The notes beneath the pieces were generated by a model. That model was not told the origin of the DNA and did no database searches. It saw only the letters and a list, made by a program, of their open reading frames with translations. Below are positions 17,188 to 24,930 of a stretch of 64,000 bases of DNA, one piece after another. The position numbers and the translations under genes were made by a program. The number at the start of each line of letters is the position of its first letter. The first letter of the stretch is position 1. This DNA is from CALCNS01 sp937897315 (GTDB lineage: Bacteria > Bacillota > JAAYKD01): positions 1-64,000 of the forward strand of contig DAINOJ010000010.1 in assembly GCA_036744005.1 (NCBI GenBank), written 5' to 3'.

Positions 17188-18888
17188 ATGAATCCTCGTG
17201 ATATCAATCTCTCTCACCCATCTTGGTTGCCGGGTTCTATTTCAAAGAAAACAGTGAGTGGTTTAAAGGCCGCGGTCAGCTCCGATAATGCTGTTGTCAC
17301 CTATACATTGCTCGATATTCTGAAACGGGGTGGTAATGCAATTGATGCAGGAATCGCCGGTTGTTTGCTGCAAGGGGTTTTAGAACCTTACATGACAAAT
17401 CACGCAGGCACCGTCACTGCTTTGTATTATGATGCAAAATCACAACAAATCTACCAATTAGACAGCACCTCAACTTATCCCACCGGCTTACCTTTACATC
17501 GACCCATGCCGCCAAGATCCGCCTCGGCTGGATGGGCTTCTACACCAATGGCATCATCCATCCCTGGCTTTGCTCCGGGAATAAAAGCATTGCATGAAAA
17601 GTTCGGCAGCATGGGTTGGCCAGAATTAACGGAAGAAGCCATTTGGTGGGCAGATCATGGAAATCACGTTTCTGAGTATGAGCGTGAAGCAACCATGGAT
17701 ATGCATGCTCTGTTTACCTATTATCCGGAAACTCGTGCCTACTTTAAGCCAAATGGCAGATTGGTTCAAATTGGTGAGAGGTTCCCCAAACCAGGTCTAG
17801 GTGATACTTTGCGGGGGATAGCGAAAGAAGGTCCGGATTATATGATTAAAGGCGCATGGGCTGAAGCTTATGTGAATAAGGCCAATGAGTTAGGATGGAA
17901 AATTACCTTAGAGCATATGACCGAAACACCCCCACGTTGGGTTCAACCTTATCGTTTCCGCTTTCGAGATTACGAACTATGTTGCCTGGCATTGCCGCAG
18001 CAACAAGGCCAACAACAAGCATTGATTTTAGGTGTATTGCAGCATTTGAAAATTGACCAGTACGAACCTTATTCTGCAGAGCATTTGTATTACATGGCTC
18101 ACGCTTTGAGGATTGGAAACTTTCATACGGGTTATATGCAAGATACCCTTATTGCCAATCCGGATTACGATTTGTTCCGTGACTCGGATTATCATGCATA
18201 CCTTGCTCGCCTAATAGAAAGCAATAAACCCAAGGTCGATTTAAGCGAGCACATGAAACTTTCGAGCAAGCCCGGAGCCAGAGGAAGCATTCCTGGAGCC
18301 ACTTTTGCCAGCGACGATCGTCCAAAAGCCAGTTGCGGTAGTTGCGAAATCAGCATTGTTGACGAACAAGGGAATTGGCTGCAGATCATGAATACCATTC
18401 AGGGTAGCGGTATTCCTGGGGTTGTAGTTGGTGGTGTCCCCATGGGAGGTAGCTCAGCCGGCACCAATGGATTTGAAGGGATGCAAGTAAAATTGGTACA
18501 AGGAGCCAGAACACGCTTGATCATGGGACACACCATGATTTTAAAAGGCCAAAAACCCATTCTCATGACAGGAAGTCCCGGCAATCCTTCCTTCTCACAA
18601 GCACAAATGCTAACCAATCTTCTGTTCTACAAAATGGACCCTTTTACTGCCGGATTTATGCCAAGAATGTATGGTTTTATGGGAGATACCACAATTCTCA
18701 TGGAAGACCGAGTGGCTCCTTCTGTGGTGGAGAACCTGAGAAAAATGGGAAGCGATTTGCTTGTAACCGAACCCTGGGATTCTCATACAGGTTCTTTCCA
18801 AACTTGCTTTCTTGATGAGAATGGTTGTTTGGCTACCACGGTGGATCCCCGCCGCTGCGGCGTAGCGGACGGGTTACCCATCGATTAA
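17188..18888 (+). CDS. Gamma-glutamyltranspeptidase-like protein, divergent active site
   Basis: This 566-residue Ntn-hydrolase of the GGT family has AAVSSDNAVVTYTLLDILKRGGNAIDAG at the start, and LMTGSPGNPSFSQAQM and DPRRCGVADG near the C-terminus. In typical GGTs the small subunit begins at a Thr in a TTH-FS-VVD stretch. Here the aligned stretch is GSCEISIVD, so Ser385 replaces the nucleophilic Thr and Glu387 the His. It may still cleave itself with Ser or Cys, or be unprocessed. No signal peptide is seen. The ATG at 17188 is fixed by GGAGG; an upstream start lacks one. A bidirectional terminator follows. Likely role: cytoplasmic gamma-glutamyl or acyl-amino acid breakdown. Confidence 0.82.
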   Translation: MNPRDINLSHPSWLPGSISKKTVSGLKAAVSSDNAVVTYTLLDILKRGGNAIDAGIAGCLLQGVLEPYMTNHAGTVTALYYDAKSQQIYQLDSTSTYPTGLPLHRPMPPRSASAGWASTPMASSIPGFAPGIKALHEKFGSMGWPELTEEAIWWADHGNHVSEYEREATMDMHALFTYYPETRAYFKPNGRLVQIGERFPKPGLGDTLRGIAKEGPDYMIKGAWAEAYVNKANELGWKITLEHMTETPPRWVQPYRFRFRDYELCCLALPQQQGQQQALILGVLQHLKIDQYEPYSAEHLYYMAHALRIGNFHTGYMQDTLIANPDYDLFRDSDYHAYLARLIESNKPKVDLSEHMKLSSKPGARGSIPGATFASDDRPKASCGSCEISIVDEQGNWLQIMNTIQGSGIPGVVVGGVPMGGSSAGTNGFEGMQVKLVQGARTRLIMGHTMILKGQKPILMTGSPGNPSFSQAQMLTNLLFYKMDPFTAGFMPRMYGFMGDTTILMEDRVAPSVVENLRKMGSDLLVTEPWDSHTGSFQTCFLDENGCLATTVDPRRCGVADGLPID

Positions 18889-18905
18889 TCTATAGAAACA
18901 ATAAC

Positions 18906-18939
18906 AAACAGGAACCAAATCTAGCTTTGGTTCCTGTTT
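18906..18939. terminator. Bidirectional terminator between convergent genes
   Basis: A 14-bp perfect stem (18906-18919 with 18926-18939) has T-rich ends on both strands, between the GGT-like gene and nfo. Confidence 0.85.
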
Positions 18940-18953
18940 TGTTCTGACTATAG

Positions 18954-19790
18954 TTATAGCAAAAGACTTCGCAGAAGACGAATTTCACTCTGATAACCTT
19001 CCAACTCATTCGGTGTTTCCAAATTGAAGGGTCTCCCAAACAAGCCCGGGTGTTGAATCATTTTAACGATAGCAGGTACTCCTATGCTTCCCTCACCCAA
19101 TTTGGCATGTCGATCTTTATGACTGCTTAGTTGGTTCATATTATCGTTTATGTGTACCCCTTGAACCTTATGTAATCCTATCGTCTCGTCAATGGTTGTT
19201 AAGACTGAATCCAATTGGTTTACAATGTCATAACCAGCTGAATGTAGATGACAACTGTCAATACAAATGCCCAGTCGTTGAGAAAAACGCACTCCGGTGA
19301 TGATGTGCATTAACTCCTCGAAGGTTGAGCCAATCTCTGACCCTTTACCGGTCATTCCTTCTAAAAGCACCCATGGCCCTTCCGGTCCTGTGAGGACCTC
19401 GTTCAATGCTTCGATGATATGACTGATCCCCTGCTCCGTCCCTAAGCCAACGTGACTACCCGGATGGAACAAAAACCTTGCATCCTCAATATTCTTGACT
19501 CGCTCATAATCTTCTCGTAAGACCGTTACAGCAAATTTTCGAACCTCTTCTTTATCGGAGCATAAATTCATGGTATAGGGAGCATGGGCTAAAACCGGAC
19601 CAAATTGATGTTCTTTTGTCAACCTGTGGTACTTTTCAAGGTCCAGTGGATCGAGTTCTTTCGCTGCCCCACCTCTGGGATTGCGGGTAAAAAACTGAAA
19701 GGTATTTGCCCCAACGGATATCGCCTCTTTGGCAGCTGCTTCAAAACCTTTGGCGATGGATAAATGACACCCTATATAATAATCACTCAA
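18954..19790 (-). CDS. nfo: Endonuclease IV (AP endonuclease)
   Basis: This 278-residue TIM-barrel metalloenzyme cuts DNA at abasic sites. Zinc ligands are recognisable in NTFQFFTRNPRG, LFHPGSHVG, LLEGMTGKGSEIG, GICIDSCHLHSAGYD, GVHINDNMNQLSSHKDRH and GEGSIG, all in family order. It starts at a TTG seven to eight bases after AAGGAG and overlaps the preceding 97-residue gene by eight bases, so the two are co-translated. A second repair gene, mutM-coaE, is divergent nearby. Confidence 0.95.
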   Translation of the reverse strand: MSDYYIGCHLSIAKGFEAAAKEAISVGANTFQFFTRNPRGGAAKELDPLDLEKYHRLTKEHQFGPVLAHAPYTMNLCSDKEEVRKFAVTVLREDYERVKNIEDARFLFHPGSHVGLGTEQGISHIIEALNEVLTGPEGPWVLLEGMTGKGSEIGSTFEELMHIITGVRFSQRLGICIDSCHLHSAGYDIVNQLDSVLTTIDETIGLHKVQGVHINDNMNQLSSHKDRHAKLGEGSIGVPAIVKMIQHPGLFGRPFNLETPNELEGYQSEIRLLRSLLL

Positions 19791-20076
19791 TTTTTGACTC
19801 CTTCATATCTGCTGTATCCGACTTCGGCGCACCCCAGAACATATAACCACCTTTGATTCTCGCCCATCTTGTTATCTTTAGATGTTTTGGTATCAAAGAA
19901 GAGAATGTTTCCAAATCTAATTTATACTCATTGCATAAAACTAAATCTTCCTCTTTCTTGTCACCATGTGGACCCATACAAATCCTTTTCTCCAGAGAAA
20001 AAAGATGACAAGCTTGACAGTTATCTTTATAAGGAACCATTACTTTTTTGGTTTTTGAGAAGTTAAACAAGGTCAT
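19783..20076 (-). CDS. Uncharacterised small Cys-containing protein
   Basis: This 97-residue protein is co-translated with endonuclease IV. It has four Cys (CQAC, then one after nine residues, then one after fourteen) that could hold zinc or an Fe-S cluster, followed by a basic aromatic stretch (KITRWARIKGGYMFW). I do not recognise a family. The ATG is only one base after GGAGGG, while a TTG two codons later (20070) has better spacing, so the true start may be that TTG. Linkage to nfo hints at a DNA-repair or redox-sensing role, but this is a guess. Confidence 0.6.
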   Translation of the reverse strand: MTLFNFSKTKKVMVPYKDNCQACHLFSLEKRICMGPHGDKKEEDLVLCNEYKLDLETFSSLIPKHLKITRWARIKGGYMFWGAPKSDTADMKESKIE

Positions 20077-20233
20077 CCCTCCAGAATTCCTCTAGTACTA
20101 CGTACTCTACAGCAGTATTCTTACACTTCGTGATAGAAAAAGAAATTCCTCTTTTCTAGTCATGACTTTGAGAAAGGAATTCATATGGTCTATCGCCAAA
20201 TAGGTAATATCTTATCGTTTAGGAGGTACATTT

Positions 20234-21685
20234 ATGCCGGAACTACCGGAAGTTGAATCTTTACGACGTAGTTTGTTGCCTTTTTTGCCCACCAGTAAGA
20301 TGACTAAAATAGATATTTTTCACCCCTCTGTCATTGCTCCAAGCACGATAGATGAGTTTACAAGGAACTTGTTAGGGAAGAATATTGAGACTGCACATAG
20401 AAAGGGCAAATATTTAGTTCTTGGTTTACGTCCGCATGGATTCCTAACGATACACTTAAGAATGACAGGTCAGTTTTTTCATCGCTCCAAAGCAGATGCA
20501 TCTCTCGCTCCCATCGCACATACTCATGTGATTCTTCATTTTGAAAATGGTAGTAGCTTCCATTATTCAGATGTTCGCCGTTTTGGAAAGCTACGATATG
20601 ACGAAGAGAGTCCCAACGATCGAGGATATCGATCGCTTGGGCCAGAACCTCTTCAACCCGACTTTACCATCCCTTATCTGATGACTCTAAAGAGAAGAAA
20701 CGCACCTGTCAAAAGTGTACTCTTACAGCAAAACCTTATAGCCGGTTTGGGCAATATCTATGCGGATGAATCTTTGTTTCTCTCTAGAATTCATCCTCAA
20801 CGTGCTTTCTCCAGCCTTACCGATTATGAAATTGAACGTTTGCATCGAGCGATCGGTTCGGTATTGTCGGATGCGATAGTGGCCAAAGGAAGCAGTCTCA
20901 GTGATTACTTAGATGCAAATCGTGAAAGAGGCACCTATCAGACTTATTGGAAGGTGTATCAGCAAACTGGGAAACCATGCTTCTGCTGCGGAACAACCAT
21001 AGAGAAAATGCAAATTGCAGGGAGATCGAGTCATTTTTGCCCTTTGTGCCAGTCTATGAGTCCCAAAGAGAAACCTCAGATTATCGGTATAACCGGAGGA
21101 ATCTCCAGTGGAAAATCTACTGTGGTTCATTACTTACAAGAGCTCGGGGCTGAGATCATTGATGCTGATGCCATATCGAGATCATTGACCATCGATTCTG
21201 GTAAAGCCGTACCCATGATTATTCGGGCATTTGGCCAAGAGTATGAAACCCCTACTGGAATACTAGACCGCAAAAAGCTAGGTGAGCTTATTTTTTCGAA
21301 TGCTTCCGCCAGAGAGAGATTGAATCAGATTTTACATCCGCTGATTCTCGAAATCATACGCGAAGGAGTTCAGAAGCACCGAAAAAAGCCTCAAGACACT
21401 CCTTTGATTTTGGATATTCCTCTTTTGTTTGAAGCTCAACTCGAAGCACTCTGTGATGTGATTTGGCTAGTATATGTAAATCCTGAAACACAACTTCAAA
21501 GGTTAATGAACCGTGACCACTTAACAAAAGAGCAAAGTATGCTAAGAATTTCAGCTCAAAATTCATTGGATGAAAAGAAACTAAGAAGTGATTTCATTAT
21601 TGATAATAACGGAAGCATAGACACAAGTCATGTACAAGTGATGCAAAAGTGGAACCAATATGGTTATGCAAATAGGAAGGAGTGA
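20234..21685 (+). CDS. Fused formamidopyrimidine-DNA glycosylase and dephospho-CoA kinase (MutM-CoaE)
   Basis: This single 483-residue frame holds two complete enzymes. Residues 1 to about 275 are MutM/Fpg: catalytic N-terminal PELPEVE, LRMTGQF, the NIYADESLF helix, and the zinc finger C-x2-C...C-x2-C ending in FCPLCQ. It removes oxidised purines such as 8-oxoguanine. After a linker of about ten residues, residues 282-483 are CoaE: P-loop GITGGISSGKST at 285-296, DADAISR, and LDIPLLFEA. It makes coenzyme A from dephospho-CoA. The genes are neighbours in many Firmicutes, so fusion by loss of a stop is plausible. AGGAGG precedes the ATG, and the stop is coupled to the next gene. Confidence 0.93.
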   Translation: MPELPEVESLRRSLLPFLPTSKMTKIDIFHPSVIAPSTIDEFTRNLLGKNIETAHRKGKYLVLGLRPHGFLTIHLRMTGQFFHRSKADASLAPIAHTHVILHFENGSSFHYSDVRRFGKLRYDEESPNDRGYRSLGPEPLQPDFTIPYLMTLKRRNAPVKSVLLQQNLIAGLGNIYADESLFLSRIHPQRAFSSLTDYEIERLHRAIGSVLSDAIVAKGSSLSDYLDANRERGTYQTYWKVYQQTGKPCFCCGTTIEKMQIAGRSSHFCPLCQSMSPKEKPQIIGITGGISSGKSTVVHYLQELGAEIIDADAISRSLTIDSGKAVPMIIRAFGQEYETPTGILDRKKLGELIFSNASARERLNQILHPLILEIIREGVQKHRKKPQDTPLILDIPLLFEAQLEALCDVIWLVYVNPETQLQRLMNRDHLTKEQSMLRISAQNSLDEKKLRSDFIIDNNGSIDTSHVQVMQKWNQYGYANRKE

Positions 21686-21689
21686 TCAA

Positions 21690-23558
21690 ATGAATGCTCT
21701 AAGTCAGAAGTTAACACAAATTCTCAAACACAATCTCCCGAAACTATATACCGGTGTATCTTATGCCATGATGATTCAAGGAGAAATGATTGCGGCAGGT
21801 GCTCTTGGTACGTCTGGTGGTAAAGAAAAGAACCCCTTGCAACTTCAAGATACCTTCAATGTGGCTTCCGTATCGAAGATTTTTTGTTCGCTGGCCGTCA
21901 TGAAATTGGTAGAACAAGGGAAAGTGACTCTGGATACTCCGGTAGTAGAGTATTTACCGCTTTTCCAAATGCCTGATCCTAGATATCGTCTTATTACCCT
22001 TCGCCATTGTCTTAGTCACACCAGTGGTTTGCCTGGTACTCAGTGGAAAGGATTTTCTGTTTCCGAGACAAGCGGAAGTGATTATTATGCCGATGTCTAT
22101 GATTATTTCTCAGTTCAGTATTTGAAAGCAACCCCCGGTGACTACGCGGTTTATTGCAACGACGGCTTTACCTTGGCTGAAATCGTTGTTGCAAAGGTGA
22201 GTGGGATGAGCTTCTCTAGCTTCTGCTCCACTTATATTATGAATCCACTTCATATGTCAACCACCCGCTTATCGGATCAGTTGGATGGGGATATCACAGT
22301 TGTTCGTGAGAAAGAAAAGCCTACGGAATTGCTACTGATTCAAGGTGCTGCAGGTTTTACGACCTCGATGATGGATTTATGTAAATTGGGCCAGATGATA
22401 CTCCACCCGGAACCTTATTTTTTGAGCTCGTCCATTGATGAGATGGCTAAACCACATGGGAAGACCTTTTTGTCGGAAGATGATCGAACCCCTTCGTACG
22501 GATTAGGTTGGGATAATATTTCCTTTAGTGACCCTGAATATGATTTGGGACCTGGTGTTTTACTTAAGGGAGGAAACAGCTTCCAATTCACTACTCAGTT
22601 CTTGGTGATTCCAAAATATGAAGCTGTTTTGGCTATATCTGAAACGCATGATTGCAAGCTAGATGTCAATGAGACCATTCTACGTCTGTTTGCATCGGCG
22701 ATGCTGGAACGCGGAGTCCATATTTATACCACGCAAAAGCCTGTACCACAAGAAATCATCGACAAATACGAGGGTTGTTATTTAACTCCTGGTGGTGTTC
22801 TCCGGGTGATGTTTTATGGAACCACCTGTCAAATCAATCGTGAGACTACCCGAGGTGATAGCACTGCTTTACACAAAAACTTAAAATATGATGGAACTAC
22901 TTGGAAATCCAATGATGACTTGAGATTCTTTTTCACGGAGCACGAACAAAATATCTATTTGATGTCTATCTTAAAAGGGCGCAGGATTCCACAAGCTCAG
23001 AAAGCGAAAGCCTATATGAATTTTTCTGAGAAATGGGCAACCCGGTTGGATAAGAAATTTATTGTTATTGACACAACACCATATGACTTGGTGATTCGAG
23101 AAATTATGACCGGCTTTTGGATAAAACCATTGCCAGAGTATCCAGGAATACTCATTGCCTCTTTCTCAGGAAGAACGGACGGGGATGTCTATGGCGTCTT
23201 CGAAGCACCTTTCCAAGCTTTGAATGACGAGGTGGGCAAAGGTTTTCTCAATACTCCTGCAAATCCCAGCCGGGATATGATATCCCCTCACTTCTATACG
23301 AGTGACGGTGTGGAATATTGCAAAGTGGCATCCTACCTTTATCGTGAAACCGAATCGCTTCCTGCATATACCAAGCAAGGCTTCCATCAGGGAAAAACAA
23401 ATCGGGTTTATCGAATCAACGAAGAAGTAACTCATTCACCTGAAGTACCGAATGGTCGCAGAATTTTAATCATGAATTCTGACCTTACCGTAATTTATGA
23501 CTCCCTGTTTCAGGATACTTTCACTCCGGTAAAAGACGGCTACATCAGTTTCATCTAG
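21690..23558 (+). CDS. Serine hydrolase, beta-lactamase / D-aminopeptidase family
   Basis: This 622-residue protein has an N-terminal beta-lactamase-fold domain with SVSK (SxxK nucleophile and base, near residue 72), the YCN triad residue and an LKGGNSF stretch in the place of the KTG motif. The C-terminal half, from about residue 350, resembles the extra domains of D-aminopeptidase-type enzymes and is otherwise unfamiliar. No signal peptide is seen, so it is probably cytoplasmic and may act on D-amino-acid peptides or esters. The ATG at 21690 is set by AAGGAG, which contains the end of mutM-coaE; the two genes are coupled. Confidence 0.8.
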   Translation: MNALSQKLTQILKHNLPKLYTGVSYAMMIQGEMIAAGALGTSGGKEKNPLQLQDTFNVASVSKIFCSLAVMKLVEQGKVTLDTPVVEYLPLFQMPDPRYRLITLRHCLSHTSGLPGTQWKGFSVSETSGSDYYADVYDYFSVQYLKATPGDYAVYCNDGFTLAEIVVAKVSGMSFSSFCSTYIMNPLHMSTTRLSDQLDGDITVVREKEKPTELLLIQGAAGFTTSMMDLCKLGQMILHPEPYFLSSSIDEMAKPHGKTFLSEDDRTPSYGLGWDNISFSDPEYDLGPGVLLKGGNSFQFTTQFLVIPKYEAVLAISETHDCKLDVNETILRLFASAMLERGVHIYTTQKPVPQEIIDKYEGCYLTPGGVLRVMFYGTTCQINRETTRGDSTALHKNLKYDGTTWKSNDDLRFFFTEHEQNIYLMSILKGRRIPQAQKAKAYMNFSEKWATRLDKKFIVIDTTPYDLVIREIMTGFWIKPLPEYPGILIASFSGRTDGDVYGVFEAPFQALNDEVGKGFLNTPANPSRDMISPHFYTSDGVEYCKVASYLYRETESLPAYTKQGFHQGKTNRVYRINEEVTHSPEVPNGRRILIMNSDLTVIYDSLFQDTFTPVKDGYISFI

Positions 23559-23570
23559 TATGTTACATAT

Positions 23571-23637
23571 TTTTCATAAAGCGTTCACAGTTTTCTGATG
23601 AAAAGAGGTTTAAACGAGAGATATACTATAGACAGTT
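23571..23637 (+). promoter_or_regulatory. htrA promoter region with TTTTCAtA-type repeats
   Basis: Three related sequences, TTTTCATA (23571-23578), GTTCACAG (23583-23590) and TTTTCTGA (23591-23598), precede a TATACT -10 (23632-23637). Similar octamers are, as I recall, the CssR sites of Bacillus htrA and htrB. No clear -35 is seen, consistent with an activated promoter. The repeats are visible; CssR control is inferred. Confidence 0.4.
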
Positions 23638-23663
23638 AAGAGCTACCATTAGGAGGTCTGAAG

Positions 23664-24893
23664 ATGAGTAACCATGATTTAAATCTGCCCGATATGGAGC
23701 CACTGTTTTTTGTAGAACCTCAACCCAACGCAAAGAATAAGGAAGTCATAGAAGCCGATCGCCTTTCATCAAAGCTTCAAAGAAAGTTAGCATTCATTCT
23801 TGCTTTTTCGATGATTTTAACCTTGGTTGTCGGACTAGGCGGTGGTTATTATTTGGCCGAGTACCGCAACAGTGCAAAGTTACCTGACCTCACTTGGGTG
23901 GAATCATTACAAAAAAATCGAAGCTCGATTGTGGGGAATGTGGATTATCTCACACAAGAAGGTCTTACCACGCCTTTGAGTATTAGTCAGGTGAGTGCAT
24001 TAACTGCTGATTCCGTCGTTGAGATTCAGACAGAGCGTACAATGACCGACTGGAGAATGGGTCAATATACTTCAACCGGTGCAGGCAGTGGAGTGATTAT
24101 CGATCAAAAAGGTTACATCCTCACCAATCAACACGTAATTGACGGAGCATCCACCATTGTTGTCGGTCTAAGAAATGGGGATAGTTATCCCGCTGTGTTA
24201 ATCGGCAGTGACCATAAAACCGATATTGCTCTCTTAAAAATTGAGGCAGATAACCTAACCACTGCTGTTTTTGGCGACTCCTCTACTCTGGTAGTCGGTG
24301 AAATCGCCATTGCGATTGGAAACCCTTTGGGTCAACTAGGGGGGACCGTCACCGACGGCATTATTAGTGCCCTGGATAGAGAATTAAGCTTTGATGGAAA
24401 AACCATGAATCTATTACAGACCAATGCGGCCATCAATCCTGGCAACTCTGGAGGTGGATTGTTTAATATCTATGGGGAGTTAATCGGCATTGTCGTCGCA
24501 AAATCCTCTGGTACAGATGTAGAAGGATTAGGGTTTGCCATACCTATTAACGATGTTAAGACGATCCTCACAGATTTAATGACTTATGGATATGTAGAAG
24601 GTAGAATTGATTTAAAAATGACCTTACAAGATGTTACCGGGGTGTACAGTTACTTCTATGGTTATAGCCAGGGTGTGTACATCGCCTCCGTTCAGGAAGG
24701 CTCCAATGCGGCTAAAACCGGTTTCAAAGTGGGGGATTATATTACTGCCATAGATGGCACTACGGTATCATCAGTATCGGAAATCAACGCCTTGCTAGAT
24801 CAGTACAAGGTTGGAGATAGTGTAAAAATCAAAATTCTCAGAAACAACCGTAGCTATACAGGTAATCTGGTTTTGGAAGGTTATAAGGGATAA
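23664..24893 (+). CDS. htrA: Membrane-anchored HtrA-type serine protease
   Basis: This 409-residue quality-control protease has a cytoplasmic N-tail (about 45 residues), one membrane segment (about 50-70), a trypsin-like domain and one C-terminal PDZ domain. The catalytic triad is visible as His in LTNQHVIDGA, Asp in KTDIALLKI and Ser in NPGNSGGGLF. The PDZ domain begins near VYIASVQEGSNAAKTGFKVGD. It would degrade misfolded proteins outside the membrane. The ATG follows AGGAGG. The upstream region carries possible stress-control repeats, and the stop codon lies in a strong bidirectional terminator. Confidence 0.93.
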   Translation: MSNHDLNLPDMEPLFFVEPQPNAKNKEVIEADRLSSKLQRKLAFILAFSMILTLVVGLGGGYYLAEYRNSAKLPDLTWVESLQKNRSSIVGNVDYLTQEGLTTPLSISQVSALTADSVVEIQTERTMTDWRMGQYTSTGAGSGVIIDQKGYILTNQHVIDGASTIVVGLRNGDSYPAVLIGSDHKTDIALLKIEADNLTTAVFGDSSTLVVGEIAIAIGNPLGQLGGTVTDGIISALDRELSFDGKTMNLLQTNAAINPGNSGGGLFNIYGELIGIVVAKSSGTDVEGLGFAIPINDVKTILTDLMTYGYVEGRIDLKMTLQDVTGVYSYFYGYSQGVYIASVQEGSNAAKTGFKVGDYITAIDGTTVSSVSEINALLDQYKVGDSVKIKILRNNRSYTGNLVLEGYKG

Positions 24894-24930
24894 AGAAAAC
24901 AGAGGCTCACTGAGCCTCTGTTTTCTTTAT
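24890..24930. terminator. Bidirectional terminator holding two stop codons
   Basis: A near-perfect palindrome with 20-base arms and AAAGAAAA/TTTTCTTT ends serves htrA and the convergent S9 peptidase gene. The htrA stop (24891-24893) and the S9 stop (24927-24929) both lie in its arms. Confidence 0.9.

Noticed and set aside
20234..21685. MutM-CoaE as an assembly frameshift artefact
   Set aside because: Both domains are complete, in one frame, with a plausible linker, and no overlap or repeat is seen at the junction. Only reads could settle it.
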